11,711 nucleotides of DNA from Candidatus Caldarchaeum sp. (GTDB lineage: Archaea > Thermoproteota > Nitrososphaeria_A > Caldarchaeales > Caldarchaeaceae), in the NCBI GenBank assembly GCA_025058435.1, contig JANXEM010000063.1:1-11711 (forward strand). Reading direction: 5' to 3'. Position numbers and translations under genes: made by a program. The notes under the pieces are model-generated. The model was not told the DNA's origin, did no database searches, and saw only the letters and a program-made list of their open reading frames with translations. Positions within the stretch are counted from its first letter, which is position 1. Each line of letters begins with the position of its first letter. Positions 6,214 through 11,711 of the stretch are shown here, in pieces.

Positions 6214-7477
6214 GAACAGATATTCCGTGAAGATACGGCTGAAGCACCGCGGGAACTTCGACGAAGCCGTCTCTTGTCTGGTAGTTTTCGAGGATTGCCA
6301 CGATGGTTCTTTCGGTCGCGATGGCCGTGCTGTTTAAGGTGTGGACAAATTCGGTTTCTTCGACGTGCGGTGCTTCACGGTACCGGACTTCGAGCCCGAC
6401 GGCTTGGTAATCTGTGCAGTTGCTGCATGAAACGAGTTCACGGTATTTCCGCTGGGCGGGCATCCAGACTTCGAGGTCGTATTTTTTGGCCGCGACGGGG
6501 CCGAGCTCGCCTACGCAGATGTTCACAACCCTGTGGGGCAGTCCGAGGTTTCTGTAAATTTCCTCCGCGTTGGAGATGAGGAATTCGTGCTCTTCCCATG
6601 ACTGGGAGGGCTTGGTGAAGCTGAACTGCTCGACCTTTTCGAACTGATGAACACGGAAAATTCCTTTGGTGTCTTTCCCATGGGCTCCCGCTTCTTTGCG
6701 GAAGCAGGGGCTTACGCCGGCGTAGCGTAGCGGCAGAATTCTTCCGTCGAGAATTTCTCCGGCATGCAGGCCCGCGAGCGGATGTTCAGCCGTTCCGATG
6801 AGGTAGAGGTCTTCTCCTTCGACTTTGTAGAGCATGTCTTCGAAATCTTGGAAGCTGACGACTCCTTCCATGATTTTGCGGGTAAGCATGTAGGGCGGTT
6901 GGACGAGTTTGAACCCCTTGTTTCGGAGAAATTCAAGGCCGTAGAGGGCGAGGGCCCAGTTGAGGAGGACGAGGTCGTCGAAAAGGTAGTAGAACCTGGC
7001 GCCGGCGACGGATGCCGCCGTTTCGAGGTCGGCCAACCCAAGGTATTCGAGGATGTCAACGTGGTCTTTCATCCAATCTTCCTTCCGCGGCTCACCCCAT
7101 TCACGTACCACCGCGTTGTCCTCCTCCGATTCACCGTCCGGCACGGATTCGTGTGGAGGGTTGGGCAGCTTCACAAGAAGCCCCAACAGCCTATCGTCGA
7201 TTTCCCCGAGCTTTCGCTCGTTTTCCTCTATCTTCCGGTTGACTTCCGCCATCTGAGCCAAAAGTTCATCGGCTTTTTCACCCCGTTTTTTGGCTGCCGC
7301 GACTTTTTCGGCGACCGTGTTACGGACATGCCGGAGGTCTTGAATTTCCTTCATCGTCGACCTTTTTCGGGCGTCGAGTTCAAGGATTTCGTCGATTACT
7401 CGGGATGACAGCCGTCTTTTTTCCATGCCGCGTCTGTAGAAGTCTGGGTTAGCCCTGACGGCTTTGATGTTCAGCAT
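6194..7477 (-). CDS. serS: Seryl-tRNA synthetase
   Basis: 427-residue class II synthetase that charges tRNA-Ser (and tRNA-Sec where present). An N-terminal helical arm rich in charged residues (about 27-100), expected to form the antiparallel coiled coil that grips the long variable arm of tRNA-Ser, is followed by the catalytic core. The core has the serine-site TAEHPLAGLH (229-238), motif 2 FRKEAGAHGKDTKG through VHQFEKVEQF (259-285, with Arg260 and Glu262), and motif 3 around ATERTIVAILENYQ with Arg390. Length and motifs fit the common SerS, not the rare longer methanogen type. The ATG at 7477 lies 26 nt from the centre of a TATA box, which suits a leaderless message of its own. The stop lies inside the end of convergent nnrE. 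Confidence 0.97.
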   Translation of the reverse strand: MLNIKAVRANPDFYRRGMEKRRLSSRVIDEILELDARKRSTMKEIQDLRHVRNTVAEKVAAAKKRGEKADELLAQMAEVNRKIEENERKLGEIDDRLLGLLVKLPNPPHESVPDGESEEDNAVVREWGEPRKEDWMKDHVDILEYLGLADLETAASVAGARFYYLFDDLVLLNWALALYGLEFLRNKGFKLVQPPYMLTRKIMEGVVSFQDFEDMLYKVEGEDLYLIGTAEHPLAGLHAGEILDGRILPLRYAGVSPCFRKEAGAHGKDTKGIFRVHQFEKVEQFSFTKPSQSWEEHEFLISNAEEIYRNLGLPHRVVNICVGELGPVAAKKYDLEVWMPAQRKYRELVSCSNCTDYQAVGLEVRYREAPHVEETEFVHTLNSTAIATERTIVAILENYQTRDGFVEVPAVLQPYLHGISVLKPAAR

Positions 7478-7498
7478 CGGTTATTCGTCTCCACGGGC

Positions 7499-7507
7499 TA
7501 TAATAAA
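7499..7507 (-). promoter_or_regulatory. Promoter (TATA box) of serS, beside a T-tract
   Basis: The minus strand reads TTTATTATA, centred 26 nt before the serS ATG, predicting a leaderless transcript. It sits in the 41-bp gap after the permease stop. It is preceded by more T, giving five in a row at 7505-7509, so the same sequence may also help end the upstream operon's transcript. Confidence 0.6.
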
Positions 7508-7518
7508 AAGACCAACTT

Positions 7519-8760
7519 TCAATCTTTGCGGAGAGCTTCAACTGGCTCAAACTTTGAAGCCCTGTAGGCGGGCAATATCCCGGCCAGCATGGAAACCAGC
7601 ACCGCTACGAAGATGCCTGTGAAGACCAGCTCCGTCGATATGATGGGGTTTATCCGCGTCGCTTCGGGCGGCGGGCCCGTCGCAAAAGTGCCGGGCCTTG
7701 TTTCCGACGGAGGCCCTGAGAAAATGTTGGACAGTCCATATGCCGCTCCGATTCCGGCGGCGGTTCCGATTATTCCACCTATCAACCCGATGATGAGCGC
7801 CTCCGTTAAGAAGCTCAGCATAACGTCGCGAGTTTTGAAGCCAAGCGCTTTTATCAGCCCTATTTCCCTGACCCGTTCAGTCACCGAAGTAAACATCGTG
7901 GTCATGATGCCGAGGAAAGCGACGAGAAGACTCATCGAAGCGACAGAGGAGAAGAACACGTTCAAAGTACCGATGATTTGCTGGACGGTTGCGGCGATTG
8001 CCGTGATGGAAAATACTCGGATGTTTTCGCCGTATTTTTCTTCGAGGCTGATGACGATTCGGTCGCTGGCGGCGGGTTCGGTGAGCCTGATGAAAGCGCC
8101 GCTGAAGCTTTTCCGGTTTGTTATCAGCCTGCCTGCTTCGAGGGACACGAAGATTTGGTTGTCGGGGTTGAGGAAAAGGGCTTGGCCGTAGCGGTCGAGT
8201 CTCGCGGATACTGTGAAGGAGCGGGTGTTGCCCGTTCCGGGAAGCGTCGCTACGGTGAAAAGGGAGCCGATGTCTATGGGTGGAATGTCGGGGTCGCGTG
8301 GGTTCCATACCGTGAACCCGGCTACGGCGAAGGATGGGTTGTCGATGATTTCTCCTCCGTTTATCTTGATGTTGGGGAAGAGCTTGGGAAGGTTCTTCAA
8401 TTCGATCGCAAGCATCGTGTAGCTTCTCGTCGGGTCCATGTTAAATGATTTGCCCCTTGTCCTGATTTCGCCCGATGCGATCAGGTAGTAGGGATAAACC
8501 TCCCTAACTCCTTTGAGGCCGCTGATGTGTTTGACGACGGATTCGTCGAAGTTGAAGTCGCCGACTCTCTGGACGAGGACCATGTCTGTCCCGAAGACTT
8601 CAAGGTTCGAGATGATGGTTTGAGTTAGTCCCGCTGTCGTGGCGTTTAGGGCGGTTATCAACGCAGGCCCTACAACTATTCCGAGGATGGTTAAAGTGGT
8701 TCTTAGCCTTCGGTCTTTAAGGGCTGACCAAGCATACCTGACGTATTCAGACGGCTTCAC
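7519..8760 (-). CDS. MacB/FtsX-type ABC transporter permease
   Basis: 413-residue membrane protein of the MacB family. One helix near the N-terminus (TLTILGIVVGPALI, about 21-43) leads to a large extracellular MacB_PCD-like domain of about 220 residues. Three closely spaced helices follow (about 265-289, 319-343, 375-399) forming the FtsX domain. Diagnostic stretches are ERVREIGLIKALGFK after helix 2 and the C-terminus GILPAYRASKFEPVEALRKD. A Pro/Gly/Thr-rich loop lies between helices 3 and 4. Such permeases work as dimers with a LolD/MacB ATPase and often do mechanical work or export at the surface. The frame opens at a GTG (8769), but AGGAG at 8772-8776 is too close to it. The GTG at 8760 is better spaced and was preferred, giving a 14-bp overlap with the upstream gene. 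The substrate is unknown. Confidence 0.9.
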   Translation of the reverse strand: MKPSEYVRYAWSALKDRRLRTTLTILGIVVGPALITALNATTAGLTQTIISNLEVFGTDMVLVQRVGDFNFDESVVKHISGLKGVREVYPYYLIASGEIRTRGKSFNMDPTRSYTMLAIELKNLPKLFPNIKINGGEIIDNPSFAVAGFTVWNPRDPDIPPIDIGSLFTVATLPGTGNTRSFTVSARLDRYGQALFLNPDNQIFVSLEAGRLITNRKSFSGAFIRLTEPAASDRIVISLEEKYGENIRVFSITAIAATVQQIIGTLNVFFSSVASMSLLVAFLGIMTTMFTSVTERVREIGLIKALGFKTRDVMLSFLTEALIIGLIGGIIGTAAGIGAAYGLSNIFSGPPSETRPGTFATGPPPEATRINPIISTELVFTGIFVAVLVSMLAGILPAYRASKFEPVEALRKD

Positions 8761-10732
8761 GCCGGCCACGTCTCCTCAGCAAAACAACAACCGAAGCAAC
8801 GACCGCGACCGCCGCAACCACGACCAACGGAACAACATTCATCATGCTTGCCTGCTGGTTCGACGGCTGTGTGACGGTCGTTGTCATCCTCTGTGTGACG
8901 ACTTCGTAGCGGAGCTGTCTTTCGGTTTCGAATGATTCGCCGAACCCGTTTTTGTAAAGCACTTTGACTTTGACGGAGTAGGTGCCGGGCCTCGCGTTTT
9001 CGTCAACCCGGAAGTTTAAGGTGAAGGCGGAAACCTGGGATGGGTTGATGTTTCCGAGAAAAGTCGCTGATTCTCCCACAGGTCTGAAGGGGTAGTCGCC
9101 CACGACCTCGACCGTAACGGCGCGGGCCAACCCCGTTCCTTCGTTAACGACGTCTCCGGCGAGGTCGACCGTCTCGCCAGCTCTCGCCTGAATGGGCGAC
9201 AAAACAAGCCCGCCCAACCTGATGTCGATGTTGGCGTTGACAGCGACCGCGAGGTCAAAGGTTTCGGTAACGGTCAAGCCAATCAGGTCTTTGTATTCGA
9301 TGGTCGCCCGCAGCGTTGCCACGGAATCGCCTGCCTGCGGTGTCGCCAGAACCTTCATTTCGACGGAATGTTTGCCGAATGTGGGAAGCGTTTGCAGGAC
9401 TGTGTCTGTCACACCTTCGACTATGACGAGCTGATTGCTTGTGGAGCGGATGGAGATTTTCACGTCTCTGACCTGATAGGAGTTGAGGTTTGTGAAAACT
9501 ATTGAAAGCAGGGTGGTTTGTGCGGCGTTGACGGAGCTTCTCGATGTTTGTGCCGAGAACCCGGGGCTGAATTTTTCTTCGACGACGAAGGGCATGTTGA
9601 ATTCTTTGGACTTTGTGTTGCCGTAGCCGTCGCGGTATGTTATTCGGGAGAAGAGGCCGTAGAGGGATGAGTCGGCGGTTTTGTCGATGAATATGGGGAC
9701 AGCCACCGATACTGATTGGGCTGGGTTGAGTGTGCCGATGTTGAATATGGGTTGGAGGACTCTGATGAATGGGATGTCGCTTCTGACGGATAGTTCGACG
9801 TTGTAAGCCGGAGCTGTTCCGTTGTTGTAGATGCGGTAGTTCAAGGCCGTTATAGTGTTGGGTCTGAACGACGGAATCTGGATGTCGAAGCCGATGTCGG
9901 CGCGGCCTCTCACCTCAACCGGTATCGTCAACGTAGCCGTTATCAACGTCCCGTACCTGTTTCTGTAGGTCAGTTCGAGGGGAAGGTAGTGAACACCCAG
10001 CTCGGCTTTATCGGATAAGACGAGCGGGAAACGGAGACGGAAAACATTTCCCGCCGGAACCGTCTGTAGGCTCGTTGCGTAGGCCTTCCCATCCCTTCCA
10101 GCTGATTCAAACCCTCTAGTCAAAGATAGCCTTCCCTCGATGTTGCTGACCGATGTGTCGGCTGGGGCTTCGAGAAAAACGTCGAGAGTCGCCTGACCCG
10201 TGGAAGGCCCTACAGATGTTTCAGCGTTGTCGACCAACCATTTGGCCTCTATGAAACGTGGAGTTGATGGTTTGTATACGATGAGGTTTATCGGAATCGT
10301 TTGAATCGATTGGGGAAGTAGGTCTGTCGTCGACGTGCAGTCGCGGTAGTAGACAACCAAATCCACCGGATATGAAGCTGGTCTGGCGTCTTTGACGATG
10401 TTGATTTTGAAAACCAACGAAGCCGAAGTGCCCGGCTGCAGCACACCTTGGAAGCTCGCTGAAATGCTGGTCGAGCCGTCCCAGCTCGTGAACGGGAAGA
10501 CGGCGCCGAGCTTCGGCCTAACTTCGGCGGAAAGCGAGCAGACCTGCTTGTTTCCGATGTTGGCCAACACCACCGTCAAATCGATTTTTTCGTCGCCGGG
10601 AACCCCTTTCTCCGGATTAGCCAAAGAACCCCACAACACATCCGTAACCTGAATACGTGAAGCGGAGGCGTCGACAAAGACGGCGGGTAGCAGAAACAGA
10701 GAAACGAGAACAAATACCATGGTTCGTTTCAT
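8747..10732 (-). CDS. Secreted, membrane-anchored protein of about five Ig-like repeats (COG1361/CARDB-like)
   Basis: 661 residues. A signal peptide (about 1-24, MKRT then a hydrophobic core) is followed by about five beta-rich modules of 110-127 residues. Most modules end with an aromatic/basic Y(R/K)xxxG element (near 129, 256, 366, 480 and 593) and several contain NNGTA/NEGTG-type loops seen in CARDB and S-layer-associated COG1361 proteins. A Thr/Gln/Ser-rich linker (612-630) precedes one C-terminal helix (about 634-652) and a basic cytoplasmic tail RRRGRREA. The only two Cys (65 and 132) lie in module 1 and could form a disulfide. It sits between the ATPase and permease genes, with SD-coupled start and overlapping end, so it is probably the extracellular partner of that ABC system. 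Whether it binds substrate, spans the S-layer gap or is itself the cargo cannot be seen. Confidence 0.85.
   Translation of the reverse strand: MKRTMVFVLVSLFLLPAVFVDASASRIQVTDVLWGSLANPEKGVPGDEKIDLTVVLANIGNKQVCSLSAEVRPKLGAVFPFTSWDGSTSISASFQGVLQPGTSASLVFKINIVKDARPASYPVDLVVYYRDCTSTTDLLPQSIQTIPINLIVYKPSTPRFIEAKWLVDNAETSVGPSTGQATLDVFLEAPADTSVSNIEGRLSLTRGFESAGRDGKAYATSLQTVPAGNVFRLRFPLVLSDKAELGVHYLPLELTYRNRYGTLITATLTIPVEVRGRADIGFDIQIPSFRPNTITALNYRIYNNGTAPAYNVELSVRSDIPFIRVLQPIFNIGTLNPAQSVSVAVPIFIDKTADSSLYGLFSRITYRDGYGNTKSKEFNMPFVVEEKFSPGFSAQTSRSSVNAAQTTLLSIVFTNLNSYQVRDVKISIRSTSNQLVIVEGVTDTVLQTLPTFGKHSVEMKVLATPQAGDSVATLRATIEYKDLIGLTVTETFDLAVAVNANIDIRLGGLVLSPIQARAGETVDLAGDVVNEGTGLARAVTVEVVGDYPFRPVGESATFLGNINPSQVSAFTLNFRVDENARPGTYSVKVKVLYKNGFGESFETERQLRYEVVTQRMTTTVTQPSNQQASMMNVVPLVVVAAVAVVASVVVLLRRRGRREAV
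8771..8777 (-). promoter_or_regulatory. Ribosome-binding site of the MacB-type permease
   Basis: GAGGAGA on the minus strand, within the end of the upstream gene. It lies 10 nt before the GTG at 8760 but only 1 nt before the GTG at 8769, which favours the later start. Confidence 0.5.
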
Positions 10733-10737
10733 CTATG

Positions 10738-11439
<702 letters not shown>

Positions 11440-11444
11440 CCACA

Positions 11445-11450
11445 TCACCT
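11445..11450 (-). promoter_or_regulatory. Ribosome-binding site of the MacB/LolD-type ATPase
   Basis: AGGTGA on the minus strand. Its TGA is the glyA stop, and the TTG at 11439 follows after 5 nt. It decides the start of the ATPase gene. Confidence 0.65.
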
Positions 11451-11711
11451 TATCCGGATATAATCATAGGCTCCGGTCGCGTTTTCGAAACAGTAGTGGA
11501 CCCGCCGATAATTCTTCCTAAACTCTTCAACCTGTTCAGCCACCTTCGCCGGCTCTTTCCCCCGAACGATAACGTCGGCGATGAATTCGGCAATCTGCTT
11601 CATCTCCGACTCCTCCATGCCGAGACGCGTAACTTCCTGAGTTCCCAACCTGATACCGCTCGGCCTCCTGTGGTCGGTTTTGAGGCGATAGTCTTTGGGG
11701 ATGAGGTTTCT
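11445..11711 (-). CDS. glyA: Serine hydroxymethyltransferase, C-terminal part (gene continues past the window)
   Basis: The last 88 residues of a PLP enzyme that interconverts serine and glycine, passing the one-carbon unit to a pterin cofactor. Reading on from the right edge, the frame gives RNLIPKD, then RRPSGIRLGTQEVTRLGM, matching the conserved SHMT segment PSGIRxGT whose Arg binds the substrate carboxylate. After it come MKQIAEFIADVI and FRKNYRRVHYCF, which are archaeal in type. The stop TGA is inside the ribosome-binding site of the ABC ATPase gene, so glyA heads or belongs to the same operon. The start and promoter lie beyond base 11711. Confidence 0.92.
   Translation of the reverse strand, partial: RNLIPKDYRLKTDHRRPSGIRLGTQEVTRLGMEESEMKQIAEFIADVIVRGKEPAKVAEQVEEFRKNYRRVHYCFENATGAYDYIRIR

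Noticed and set aside
6764..7408. 214-residue open frame on the plus strand, opposite serS
   Set aside because: It is rich in Phe, Val, Glu and Asp as expected from the reverse complement of serS codons. No motif or start signal was seen.

Overview
The window looks archaeal. Three first genes have a TATA box centred about 26 to 29 nt before the start codon, so their mRNAs would be leaderless or nearly so. Downstream genes use GGTGA-type Shine-Dalgarno sites, TTG and GTG starts are common, the tRNA encodes no CCA, and the SHMT C-terminus is archaeal in type. The moderate GC content and the gene set would suit a TACK-group archaeon such as the Caldiarchaeum (Aigarchaeota) lineage, but that placement is a guess.

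Layout from the left. A CAU-anticodon tRNA, missing its first seven bases, runs to base 68 on the plus strand. It meets head-on, with one base between, a five-gene minus-strand operon (72 to 4727) in the order substrate-binding protein, LivH, LivM, LivG, LivF: a complete branched-chain (or related) amino-acid ABC importer. A 154-bp divergent control region (4728-4881) holds two TATA boxes and two small dyads. From it nnrE reads rightward (4882-6213). NnrE is an NAD(P)HX epimerase fused to what looks like a catalytically dead NnrD domain. Its 3' end overlaps the convergent serS (seryl-tRNA synthetase, 6194-7477) by 20 bp. Upstream of serS on the minus strand lies a tightly coupled operon. It starts beyond the right edge with glyA (only the C-terminus is visible), followed by a MacB/LolD-type ATPase, a 661-residue secreted and membrane-anchored protein of about five Ig-like repeats, and a MacB/FtsX-type permease. 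The last three look like one surface ABC machine.

The minus-strand operons depend on translational coupling: at four junctions the upstream TGA stop lies inside the GGTGA ribosome-binding site of the next gene. No mobile element, CRISPR array or phage gene was seen. Most of the content is conventional. The points most worth checking are the degenerate NnrD domain, the apparently asymmetric ATP sites of LivF/LivG, the Ig-repeat protein in the ABC operon, and the dyads between the divergent promoters.
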